From NCBI GenBank assembly GCA_022842595.1, contig JALHPF010000004.1:124001-188000 (forward strand): a stretch of DNA of 64,000 nt. The letters run 5' to 3'. The notes beneath the pieces are model-generated. The model had not been told where the DNA came from, searched no databases, and saw only the letters and a list, made by a program, of their open reading frames with translations. Both the position numbers and the translations under genes were made by a program. This document shows positions 35,952 through 46,496 of this stretch, piece after piece; positions within the stretch are counted from its first letter, which is position 1, and each line of letters starts with the position of its first letter. The stretch comes from Rubrivivax sp. GTDB taxonomy: Bacteria > Pseudomonadota > Gammaproteobacteria > Burkholderiales > Burkholderiaceae_C.

Positions 35952-37439
35952 CTACTTCAGGATGTCACCCAGGCACAGGTACTTGATCTCGACGTAATCG
36001 TCCATGCCCTGGTGCGCACCCTCGCGCCCCAGGCCGCTTTGCTTCACGCCGCCGAAGGGCACCTCGGCGGTGCTGATGAGCCCGGTGTTGACGCCCACCA
36101 TGCCGTATTCGAGCGCTTCGCCCACGCGGAAGACGCGGCCGATGTCGCGGCTGTAGAAGTAGCTGGCCAGGCCGAATTCGGTGGCGTTGGCCGCGGCAAT
36201 GACCTCGGCCTCGGTTTCGAAGCGGAACACCGGGGCCACCGGGCCGAAGGTCTCTTCCTTGGCGCACAGCATCTGGTCGGTCACGTGCGACAGCACCGTG
36301 GGCGTGTAGAAGTGGCCAGCCACACGGTCGCCACCGGTAACCAGCTTCGCGCCCTTGGCCAGGGCGTCGGCGACATGGGCTTCCACCTTGGCCAGCGCCT
36401 GCGCGTCGATGAGCGGGCCCTGCTGCACGCCGGCGTCGAAGCCGTTGCCCACCTTGATGTGCCTGGCCTTTTCGGCGAGTTTCGCGACGAACGCGTCGTA
36501 GATGCCGGCCTGCGCGTACAGCCGGTTGGCGCAGACGCAGGTCTGCCCGGCATTGCGGTACTTGCTGGCCAGGGCGCCCTCGACGGCGCTGTCGATGTCG
36601 GCGTCGTCGAAGACGATGAAGGGCGCGTTGCCACCGAGCTCCAGGCTCAGCTTCTTGATCGTGGGCGCGCACTGCCGCGCAAGGATTCGGCCGACCTCGG
36701 TGCTGCCGGTGAACGACAGGTGGCGCACGACGTCGGAACTGCACAGCACGTTGCCGATGGCGATGCTGTTGTCAGCATCGGCGCACAGCACGTTCAGCAC
36801 GCCCGCCGGCATGCCCGCGCGCTGCGCCAGTTCGGCCAGGGCCAGGGCCGACAGCGGCGTCTGCTCGGCCGGCTTGATGAGCACCGGGCAGCCCGCAGCC
36901 AGTGCCGGCGCCACCTTGCGCGTGATCATCGCGATCGGGAAGTTCCAGGGCGTGATCGCCGCGCAAACGCCGATGGGCTGCTTGATGACGAGGTAGCGCT
37001 TGTTGTTGTCGGTGGTGGGGATGGTCTCGCCGTAGATGCGCTTGGCTTCCTCGGCGAACCACTCGATGAAGCTGGCGCCGTAGATGACCTCGCCGCGCGC
37101 TTCGGCCAGCGGCTTGCCCTGTTCGGCGGTGAGGATGCGCGCCAGGTCGTCGGCGTGCTGCACGATCAGGTGGAACCACTTCATCAGGATCGCAGCGCGT
37201 TCCTTGGCCGTGCGGGCGCGCCACAGCGGCCAGGCTTTCTCGGCCGCCGACAGCGCTGCCGCGCAGTCCACCGCGCCCAGGTTGGCCACCCGCGCCAGCA
37301 CTTCGCCGGTGGCCGGGTCGGTGACGGCGAAGCGTGCGGTCTCGTCACGGGCGCTGACCCAGTCGCCGCCGATCAGGCCTTCGGTCTTCAACAGGCTGGC
37401 GTCCTGCAGGGCAGCCAGGGGTGTGCGGGGTGTTTGCAT
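35952..37439 (-). CDS. gabD: NAD(P)-dependent succinate-semialdehyde dehydrogenase
   Basis: 495-residue aldehyde dehydrogenase that would oxidise succinate semialdehyde to succinate at the end of GABA catabolism. It has the proline-rich ITPWNFPIAMITRK segment, FTGSTEVGR, the general base in LELGGNAP and the nucleophile Cys in AGQTCVCANR. The CxC pair in that motif matches GabD enzymes, in which a second Cys can act as a redox switch. Related glutarate-semialdehyde dehydrogenases cannot be excluded. Confidence 0.9.
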   Translation of the reverse strand: MQTPRTPLAALQDASLLKTEGLIGGDWVSARDETARFAVTDPATGEVLARVANLGAVDCAAALSAAEKAWPLWRARTAKERAAILMKWFHLIVQHADDLARILTAEQGKPLAEARGEVIYGASFIEWFAEEAKRIYGETIPTTDNNKRYLVIKQPIGVCAAITPWNFPIAMITRKVAPALAAGCPVLIKPAEQTPLSALALAELAQRAGMPAGVLNVLCADADNSIAIGNVLCSSDVVRHLSFTGSTEVGRILARQCAPTIKKLSLELGGNAPFIVFDDADIDSAVEGALASKYRNAGQTCVCANRLYAQAGIYDAFVAKLAEKARHIKVGNGFDAGVQQGPLIDAQALAKVEAHVADALAKGAKLVTGGDRVAGHFYTPTVLSHVTDQMLCAKEETFGPVAPVFRFETEAEVIAAANATEFGLASYFYSRDIGRVFRVGEALEYGMVGVNTGLISTAEVPFGGVKQSGLGREGAHQGMDDYVEIKYLCLGDILK

Positions 37440-37486
37440 GGTGGGGAGCTCCTTCCGGTCGCACTGTAGCGCTGCGGCCCGGCTCG

Positions 37487-37492
37487 TAGAAT
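37487..37492 (+). promoter_or_regulatory. Candidate -10 box TAGAAT for alaS
   Basis: TAGAAT is 98 bases before the alaS ATG, in the 150-base region between the divergent gabD and alaS genes. No good -35 match is present. Confidence 0.35.
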
Positions 37493-37590
37493 TGCAGGCT
37501 TCGCCAAGGCGGCCGTGATGCCTGCCGTTCGGCGGCGCACCCCGATCGACCCGATCCACCCGACCCACTCAACAGGCCAGACCCCGTGCG

Positions 37591-40233
<2,643 letters not shown>

Positions 40234-40251
40234 AGTCTGGTGCCGGTGGGC

Positions 40252-42093
40252 TCAGGCCGGCACGACGTCGAAGGCGATGGTCAGCCGCTCGGCTGCCGCG
40301 CTGAACGGCACCGTACCGTGCCACAGCATCGACGGGAACAGTACCAGCCGCCCGGGCTGCGGCGCCACCATGCGCTGGACCAGGGTGTCGCGCGCCACCC
40401 CCGCCAGCGGCAGGTCGGGGCGGCCGAACTGCAGCCAGCCCTCGCGCTGCGGGTGCTCGGCCACGCCTTCGGGCACGGCCACGTAGTAGGCCGAACTGAC
40501 CCAGCCATGCGGGTGCACGTGGTCGGTGTGGAAGCCCTGCTGCGACAAACGTGACGACCAGGAATCGGTGAAGCGCCAGCCGGCCGTGCGCCGGCCCAGG
40601 AAGGGGTGGGTTCCATCCTGCGGCAGGGCCGCGACGTAGGCTTCCACCGCTTCGCTGATGCGGGCCTTCAGGGCGTCCACCAGCGGGTGCCCCTGTTCGA
40701 AGATGTCACCCACCGTCTGTGTGCCGCCGCGCAGGGTCTGGTCGATCGGGGCCTGGCGGTCGCCATGCAGCGCCTGGAGCTCCTGCGCCAGCGCTGCATT
40801 GAAGCTCGCGATGTCGCTGAAGCCCGCCGGGGCCGGCAGCTCGATCACCTGGACGAAACGCTGGACATCGCAGACCGCGTCGGCGCGGGCGTCGCCCTGC
40901 AGCCGCCAGGCCAGCAGACGCAGCGCCTGCGCCTGCTGGTGCGTCGGCGCCATCAGGCAGGCGGCTTCGGCCTCGGCCAGTGCGGCTGGCCACTGGCCGG
41001 CCACCAGCAGGCTGGCGGCGTGGTTGCTGCGCAGTTCCACGTCTTGCGGCGCCGCAGCCACGGCATCGCGGTGGGCCTGCAGGCCGGCCTCGGTCTCGCC
41101 CAGGCGCACCAGGCTGCGGCCCAGGCCGTCCAGCAGGCCAGGGGCATGCGGGGCGTGCTGCAAGGCCAGCCGGTAGGCCTGCGCGGCTTCGGCATGGCGC
41201 TCGGCGCGCCACAGCAGGTGGGCATGCACGCCGGGCAGCAGCGGCGACGCGGGGTCGGCGGCGATGGCGCTGCGCAGCTCGGCGTCGAAGTCGGCGTCGC
41301 CCTGGCGCCAGCGCAGACGCGCCAGGTCGTACAGCGTGAGCGCATGCCGCGGGTCATGCGCCAGCGCGCGCCCGTAGGCGGCCAGCGCTTCGGCGTGGCG
41401 GCCCAGGCTCTGCAGCGTGTTGCCTCGGTTGTAGTGCGCGTCGGCGGCGTCCAGGCCGAGTGCTGCTGCGCGTTCGTGCACGGCCAGCGCTTCGGCCGGG
41501 CGGTGGGCACGCTGCAGGAGCACCGCGCGGTTGTGCAGCAGTGCCACCTTGTCGGGCGCCAGCTGCAAGGCCTTGTCCAGCGTGGCCAGGGCCGATGCAA
41601 TGAAGCCGCTGTCGCCCTCGATCTGCGCGTGCAGCTGCAGCAGGGCCACGCTGGGCTGCGGCGTGAGTGCCAGCGCCCGGTTCAGGCTGGCGGCGGCTTC
41701 GGGCAGGCGCGACAGCGCATGCAGCACGCGGGCACGGTTGTAGTGGGCGTCGGGATACGGCGACGAGCCCGCCTGGGCCAGCGCCTGGTCGAAGCAGACC
41801 AGGGCCTCGGCGCTGCGGCCAGCGGCGTGCAGCAGGTTGCCCAGGTTGTTCCAGACATGCGGCTGGCGGGCGTCGGCTGCCAGCGAGCGGCGCAGCAGCG
41901 CTTCGGCCTGGACCAGGTCGCCCTGCTTGCGCAGCAGGCTGCCCAGCAGCTGCAGTGCCGGCGCGTGGTCGGGCTGCATGGCCAGCGCCTGGCGGTAGGC
42001 GGCTTCGGCGCGGGCCGTGTCGCCCTGGTTCTGGGCCTGGAAGCCCGCCTGCACCAGGGCCTGGGGGGTGGCGGTGTTCATCGCGCCGAGCAT
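40252..42093 (-). CDS. TPR repeat protein with C-terminal 2OG-Fe(II) oxygenase domain
   Basis: 613-residue cytoplasmic protein. Residues 1-410 are about ten tetratricopeptide repeats (pattern A-Y-R-A-L-x-x-x-P). Residues 420-613 form a putative 2-oxoglutarate/Fe(II) oxygenase of the 2OG-FeII_Oxy_5 type, with the iron-ligand region HTDHVHPHGWVSSAYYV, and FPSMLWHGTVPF followed by RLTIAFDV. It probably hydroxylates a protein or peptide held by the TPR array. ATG at 42093 and ATG at 42081 are both possible starts. The stop is convergent with alaS. Confidence 0.85.
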   Translation of the reverse strand: MLGAMNTATPQALVQAGFQAQNQGDTARAEAAYRQALAMQPDHAPALQLLGSLLRKQGDLVQAEALLRRSLAADARQPHVWNNLGNLLHAAGRSAEALVCFDQALAQAGSSPYPDAHYNRARVLHALSRLPEAAASLNRALALTPQPSVALLQLHAQIEGDSGFIASALATLDKALQLAPDKVALLHNRAVLLQRAHRPAEALAVHERAAALGLDAADAHYNRGNTLQSLGRHAEALAAYGRALAHDPRHALTLYDLARLRWRQGDADFDAELRSAIAADPASPLLPGVHAHLLWRAERHAEAAQAYRLALQHAPHAPGLLDGLGRSLVRLGETEAGLQAHRDAVAAAPQDVELRSNHAASLLVAGQWPAALAEAEAACLMAPTHQQAQALRLLAWRLQGDARADAVCDVQRFVQVIELPAPAGFSDIASFNAALAQELQALHGDRQAPIDQTLRGGTQTVGDIFEQGHPLVDALKARISEAVEAYVAALPQDGTHPFLGRRTAGWRFTDSWSSRLSQQGFHTDHVHPHGWVSSAYYVAVPEGVAEHPQREGWLQFGRPDLPLAGVARDTLVQRMVAPQPGRLVLFPSMLWHGTVPFSAAAERLTIAFDVVPA

Positions 42094-42108
42094 AGCGGCG
42101 CCCGCCGC

Positions 42109-43158
42109 TCAGCTGCCCCAGCGGTAGCCGCCCAGCGGCCGGATGCCATGGGGCAGCACTTCGGCGAGCTGGTAGCCATGGACCGTGCCGCCGACGAAGG
42201 CGCCGAAGACGAAGCTGCGGCCGGCGAACTCGAACACTTCCGGCTGGCTGTCCCACTGCCAGCTGCACTGCGTTTCGCAGCTTTTGCTTTCCAGTTCCAC
42301 CGAGCTGAACCAGCGTGATTCGTCGCTGATCTGCCGTGCGCGGCCGTCGGCGCCCTGCCAGCGCCACAGACGGATCATGACGAAAGCCCGTGCTGCGCCT
42401 TCGCCAGCCACGGGCTGAGGCCGTGCGCTGGCGCCCAGCATCTGCAGGCGGGCGCCGCTGGCGAGCCGGTACTCGCTGGCGCCGCCGCGCAGCCGGTCCA
42501 GGCGGCCCAGCAGCTTCGGGGCGGGCGGGCAGCGCTGCGCCGGCGGGCAATGGGTGGTGTAGTCGCGCGCCCAGGCCTGGGTGTGGGCCGCCAGCTCGGG
42601 CCAGGCCTTCCAGGCAGCAGCGGGTACGGCGTGCGGGCGCAGGAAACGCGCGCTGCCGTCGCTGCTGAGCACGGTGCCGGCATCGCCGACTTCGGCAGCC
42701 CGGCCGGCCAGCACGAAGGCCACCGCGCCGCCGGCAGCGTCGCTGAAGTACAGGCCGCCCTGCACGGCGTGGCGGCGGCCGCGCCGGTCACGCCATTCGG
42801 TCGGCGTCGTGGCCAAGCCGTAGTGCGCGGCCACCAGGGCCGCGGGCAGGGGGCAGCGCAGCGGCTTGTCTTCGCCCTGCGGGTCGGCGATGACGCGGCA
42901 GGCTTGCACGGCGGCTTCCACTGCCGGCGCCAGCATGTCCTGCAGGGCTTCGAGCTTGCCGCTGGCCCCGACGTCCTGTCCCGCTGGCGGCAGCGGCAGC
43001 GGCAGCGGCAGCAGCAGCGCCTGGCCGGTCTGAGGGTCGGGGTGCAGCACCGCCAGATGCGCCGCCGCTGCGCTGGCGGTGAAGGTCGACGCCAGGGCCA
43101 GGGCCGGCAGCAGCGCAGCCCATCGCCTGGAAAGCAGGTGCGCGCTCAATCGAACCAC
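42109..43158 (-). CDS. Secreted protein of unknown function
   Basis: 349 residues with a Sec signal peptide (cleavage after SAAA, about residue 33 from this start). I do not recognise the family. The mature protein has scattered Cys pairs (CRVIADP, CPLPAAL, CPPAQRCPPAP, KSCETQCSW) that could form disulfides, and the C-terminal FVFGAFVGGTVHGYQL is hydrophobic. The start is uncertain: GTG at 43158, or a TTG at 43149 that overlaps the upstream stop as TTGA. It is coupled to the secreted-protein gene before it, so the two may act together. Confidence 0.7.
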   Translation of the reverse strand: MVRLSAHLLSRRWAALLPALALASTFTASAAAAHLAVLHPDPQTGQALLLPLPLPLPPAGQDVGASGKLEALQDMLAPAVEAAVQACRVIADPQGEDKPLRCPLPAALVAAHYGLATTPTEWRDRRGRRHAVQGGLYFSDAAGGAVAFVLAGRAAEVGDAGTVLSSDGSARFLRPHAVPAAAWKAWPELAAHTQAWARDYTTHCPPAQRCPPAPKLLGRLDRLRGGASEYRLASGARLQMLGASARPQPVAGEGAARAFVMIRLWRWQGADGRARQISDESRWFSSVELESKSCETQCSWQWDSQPEVFEFAGRSFVFGAFVGGTVHGYQLAEVLPHGIRPLGGYRWGS

Positions 43159-44006
43159 CGCGAAAACGCCTGATCCCAGCCGGCCAGGTCGTAGCCTGTT
43201 CCGCGGGGCTTCAGCCGGAGGCGCAAGGGGGGCACGCCGTCGCTCCGCGTCGCCGTCAATTCCAGTTCGGTGGGGCCGCCGGCATGGGCGGGGTGCAAGC
43301 TCACGCGCACCTGGGCGCTGACTCTGGCCGTACTGGGTGCCTCGTCCTGCAGGCAACGGTTGCCCGGCGCCCAGCGCCAATGCTCGGTGGGCACGGCCAG
43401 CACGGGCCGAAGGGTTCCGCCGTCATGCTGGAACAATCTGAACACCTGGTCGAGCCCCCCTTCGAACTGGCAGCGGTCGCGGAAGGTGCGCATACGCAGG
43501 CCGATGGCGGGCCGGCCTGGCGCCAGCTGCCAGGCCGTGGCGTCGAGCCGCAGGCTGTCGCGCGACAGCTCGGTCGCGCCGTTCACCTCCAGCGCGCTTC
43601 TGTGCGATGCCAGTACCTGCCGGCCGCCACGGCCCAGCAACACCAGCAGCAGCGGCTTCGTGGTGGTCTCGTCACCGTCGTAGATGAACGCGGCGACGGT
43701 CTGGCCGCGGGCCGCCTTCCAGGGCCTGCAGGTGGCGGCGATCAGCCGCCCGGCGGTCTCGGCTGTTTCGCCCGGTTGGTCGGTCGGCAGGCTGAATCGC
43801 GCCAGCCCGAAATGCCGGCCCACGGCTTGCATCATCGCTGCCGGGCAGGCGCTGGATTCGGCTCGGGTCGCGCCGGTATCGTTGGCGGCAGAAGGCGCCA
43901 GCGCCACTCGCGCCTGCCCCTGGGCGGTGCTGGCAGCGGCCAGAGCCAAAGCCAGCGCCAGCACGCTGCGCATGGCGATGGATCGGCCCCGCGGCTGTTG
44001 GCGCAT
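43146..44006 (-). CDS. Secreted protein of unknown function
   Basis: 286 residues; family not recognised. The ATG at 44006 has a good AGGAG ribosome-binding site eight bases away, giving a signal peptide with core MRSVLALALALAAAST and cleavage after QGQA; an internal ATG at 43973 would also give a usable signal. The mature protein has four or more Cys and a beta-rich character. It overlaps the next gene, also secreted and Cys-containing. Confidence 0.7.
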   Translation of the reverse strand: MRQQPRGRSIAMRSVLALALALAAASTAQGQARVALAPSAANDTGATRAESSACPAAMMQAVGRHFGLARFSLPTDQPGETAETAGRLIAATCRPWKAARGQTVAAFIYDGDETTTKPLLLVLLGRGGRQVLASHRSALEVNGATELSRDSLRLDATAWQLAPGRPAIGLRMRTFRDRCQFEGGLDQVFRLFQHDGGTLRPVLAVPTEHWRWAPGNRCLQDEAPSTARVSAQVRVSLHPAHAGGPTELELTATRSDGVPPLRLRLKPRGTGYDLAGWDQAFSRWFD

Positions 44007-44140
44007 GTCGATGGCTCCTGCTACTGCGCGTCGCTGCACGCTGCGCACGAGCGGCGTTGTCCGTCTCGCGCCAAGATGTTAACCCTGGCCCCTGCGTGCT
44101 AACGTGCGGGCGCCCTGCCTGAACGAGCTGCAGAACTGCC

Positions 44141-44482
44141 ATGAGTCTGGTCTATTCCACCGAGGCAGGCCGCATGTGCCCGGCCTGCCGCCAACCGATC
44201 GCCGCCTGTCTGTGCAAGGCTCGTGCGCCGGGCCCGGCGGGCGATGGCATCGTGCGTGTCAGCCGCGAAAAGCAGGGCCGCGCCGGCAAGCTGGTCACGG
44301 TGGTGCGGGGCCTGCAGGGCGACACTGCTGCTCTGGCCGGCTGGGGCAAGAAATTGCGCACGGCCTGCGGCGCCGGGGGGTCGGTGAAGGACGGCGTGCT
44401 GGAAGTCCAGGGCGACCATGTCGAGCGCGTCCTGGCGCTGCTGGCCGAGGCCGGCCTGCGCGGCAAGCGCGCCGGCGGCTGA
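44141..44482 (+). CDS. Sui1/YciH-type translation factor
   Basis: 113-residue homologue of eukaryotic eIF1. The C-terminal domain (about 38-108) has VRVSREKQGRAGKLVTVVRGL and CGAGGSVKDGVLEVQGDH, typical of Sui1. The N terminus carries a CxxC-x-CLC cluster (CPACRQPIAACLC) that may bind zinc, as seen in several proteobacterial relatives. In bacteria the role in start-site selection is not essential. Confidence 0.92.
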   Translation: MSLVYSTEAGRMCPACRQPIAACLCKARAPGPAGDGIVRVSREKQGRAGKLVTVVRGLQGDTAALAGWGKKLRTACGAGGSVKDGVLEVQGDHVERVLALLAEAGLRGKRAGG

Positions 44483-44505
44483 ACGCGCAAGCGTCTTCCG
44501 GGTCG

Positions 44506-45000
44506 TCAGGGCTTGGCTGCCGAAGCCGGCATGGCCGCGCCGGGCGCCCGGGTGACACGGACCTTGCCCCCGGTGGTGACCAGGATCACCGCCTCGCCGG
44601 GTGCGAAGTTCTCGTTGCCCTTGGCCTGGACGACCGCGCGGCGTTCGCCGCTTTTCAGCTGCAGCAGGATCTCGACCGCGTCTTCGCGGGTGGCCGTGCG
44701 TTCGATGACGTTGCCGATGACGGCCCCGGCCACCGCGCCGATCACACCCACCGCCACGGCTTCGCGGCTGCCACCCACCGAACTGCCGGCGACACCACCG
44801 ACGACAGCGCCGGCGGTGCCGCCGACGCCGCTTTGCGAGCCGTCGACCACGACCGGCCGCGTCGACAGCACGGTGGCGTCAAGCACCGTCGACAGGCGCT
44901 GGGCGTCACTGCGGCTGACGACGTCGGGGCTGCTGGTACTGCAGGCGGCCAGCAAGGCGGCCAGGGCCAGCGTCAAAGCGGTTTTCGAGGGTGTCTTCAT
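44506..45000 (-). CDS. SlyB-like glycine-zipper lipoprotein
   Basis: 164-residue outer-membrane lipoprotein (LAAC lipobox, Cys20). Residues 58-100 form the glycine-zipper region with repeated GxxxG (GGTAGAVVGGVAGSSVGG, VIGAVAGAVIGN), as in the SlyB/Pcp family, followed by a small beta domain. These proteins stabilise the outer membrane under stress. It lies alone between convergent and codirectional neighbours. Confidence 0.88.
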   Translation of the reverse strand: MKTPSKTALTLALAALLAACSTSSPDVVSRSDAQRLSTVLDATVLSTRPVVVDGSQSGVGGTAGAVVGGVAGSSVGGSREAVAVGVIGAVAGAVIGNVIERTATREDAVEILLQLKSGERRAVVQAKGNENFAPGEAVILVTTGGKVRVTRAPGAAMPASAAKP

Positions 45001-45036
45001 GGCAACTCTGGTTCGCGCCTGCAGGAAAAGTTCAGA

Positions 45037-45594
45037 TCAGCCGTGCAGTCGCGACGAGCGCGGCACCGAAGCCAGAAGGAAGTCCATCTGGTCGGCCAGG
45101 ATGCGCCGGCCGCGCAGGATCATGTCCTCGTGCAGGCTCGGGGTGTAGGGCAGGTACATCAGGCTCATGCGTGCTTCCTCGGGCAGTCGGCTGCCTTTCT
45201 GGCCGTTGCAGGTGCGGCAGGCGGTGATGCAGTTCATCCAGCTGTCGGCGCCGCCACGGGATACCGGCACGATGTGTTCGCGTGTCAGGTCGTCGAAGTG
45301 GAAATGGCCGCCGCAGTAGGCACAGATGCCGCGGTCGCGGGCAAACAGCTTGGGATTGCTCAGCGCCGGAGCCTGGCGCCAGGCCCGTGACGGGATGGAC
45401 CCGCGCACGGCGACGATCGGGTGCAGTTCGATCCGGCTTTGCAGGCCCGTGCTGCGCTGCATGCCGCCGCGAAGCACCTGGAAGGCATCGCCCAGCGTCC
45501 AGGCAATGCTGTCGCTGGCATAAAGCACGGCCGCTTCGCGTGGCGAGATCCACGCCTGGGGGCGGCCCGAAATGTCGAGCTGCAGGACGTCCAT
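45037..45594 (-). CDS. HNH endonuclease family protein
   Basis: 185-residue protein with an HNH domain at about 85-145: CAYCGG, then LTREHIVPVSRGGADSWMNCITACRTCNGQKG, which combines the HNH catalytic core with four zinc-binding cysteines. The N-terminal part is of unknown type. Housekeeping HNH proteins of this layout are common in proteobacteria without a restriction partner. No methylase or other defence gene is adjacent. Confidence 0.88.
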   Translation of the reverse strand: MDVLQLDISGRPQAWISPREAAVLYASDSIAWTLGDAFQVLRGGMQRSTGLQSRIELHPIVAVRGSIPSRAWRQAPALSNPKLFARDRGICAYCGGHFHFDDLTREHIVPVSRGGADSWMNCITACRTCNGQKGSRLPEEARMSLMYLPYTPSLHEDMILRGRRILADQMDFLLASVPRSSRLHG

Positions 45595-45703
45595 CAGACG
45601 AAGAGTAGCTGATTCGTGCGAAAGCCTGCTGACGCGCGACTTCTAAGCGCCGCACCCTAGAAATTTTCGCCTTCCGTGATGACCTGATGCCCTGGTTCTC
45701 TGC

Positions 45704-45727
45704 AAAATAGAACGACCGTTCGATTTT
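45704..45727. promoter_or_regulatory. 24-bp operator palindrome upstream of the acyl-CoA operon
   Basis: Arms AAAATAGAACG (45704-45714) and CGTTCGATTTT (45717-45727) flank a two-base centre and pair at ten of eleven positions. It lies 55 bases before the GTG of the TetR gene and is most likely the operator for that repressor. The half-site GAACG..CGTTC resembles operators of TetR-family fatty-acid regulators. Confidence 0.75.
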
Positions 45728-45782
45728 CTGTCTGCGTGCTCGTCCGCACCGACCCCCGGCCCCAACCCGCGACCTGCCAACC

Positions 45783-46493
45783 GTGACCACCCAAACACCG
45801 CCCGACGTCAACCTGCAGCGTGCTGCCAGCGACAACGCCCGCGCCTTGCAGCGGCCGCTGCACAAGGGCCAGCAGACGCGGGCTGCCATCCTGGACGCCG
45901 CGCTGGGCCTGGCCTCGCACATGGGGCTGGAAGGTCTGTCGATCGGCGCGCTGGCCGAGCTGATGCAGATGTCCAAGAGCGGCGTGTTCGCGCACTTCGG
46001 CTCGCGTGAGGAACTGCAGATCTCGGTGATTCGCGAATACCACGCCCGCTTCGAGGAAGAAGTCTTCTTCCCGGCGATCGCCGAGCCCCGCGGCCTGCCG
46101 CGGCTACAGGCGCTTTTCGAACGCTGGGTGCGGCGCGTCTCGGTGGAACTCGACAGCGGCTGCATCTACATCAGCGGCGCCGTCGAATTCGACGACCGGC
46201 CCGGCCCGGTGCGCGACGCCCTGGCCGAGATGGTTCGGGCCTGGCATGCGGCGCTGGAGCGCGCCATCCGCATGGCCATTGCCGCAGGCCAGCTCAAGCC
46301 CGACACCGACCCGGCGCAGCTGCTGTTCGAGGTCCACGGCCTGATCCTGGCCCTGCACCACGACGCGCGCTTCCTGCGCAACCCCGGGGTGCTCGACCGC
46401 GCCCGCGCCGGCTTCGCCCGCCTGCTGGCCAGCCATCTGGCGCACCAGCTCCCCGATCCCCGATTTCCTGTTCCCCACCGCCTTCCGGAGTAA
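45783..46493 (+). CDS. TetR/AcrR-family regulator of the acyl-CoA degradation operon
   Basis: 236-residue repressor. The DNA-binding domain (about 28-80) includes LSIGALAELMQMSKSGVFAHFGSREELQISVI, and the C-terminal domain has the TetR_C pattern with LLFEVHGLILALHHDARFL. The start codon is GTG, with no ribosome-binding site. It is immediately followed by the acyl-CoA dehydrogenase (three bases), so it heads the operon it probably regulates, with an acyl-CoA or fatty acid as likely inducer. Confidence 0.9.
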   Translation: MTTQTPPDVNLQRAASDNARALQRPLHKGQQTRAAILDAALGLASHMGLEGLSIGALAELMQMSKSGVFAHFGSREELQISVIREYHARFEEEVFFPAIAEPRGLPRLQALFERWVRRVSVELDSGCIYISGAVEFDDRPGPVRDALAEMVRAWHAALERAIRMAIAAGQLKPDTDPAQLLFEVHGLILALHHDARFLRNPGVLDRARAGFARLLASHLAHQLPDPRFPVPHRLPE

Positions 46494-46496
46494 GCC

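Noticed and set aside
45037..45594. HNH endonuclease as part of a defence island
   Set aside because: No methylase, helicase, toxin or integrase gene is adjacent; the protein looks like the common housekeeping HNH type.
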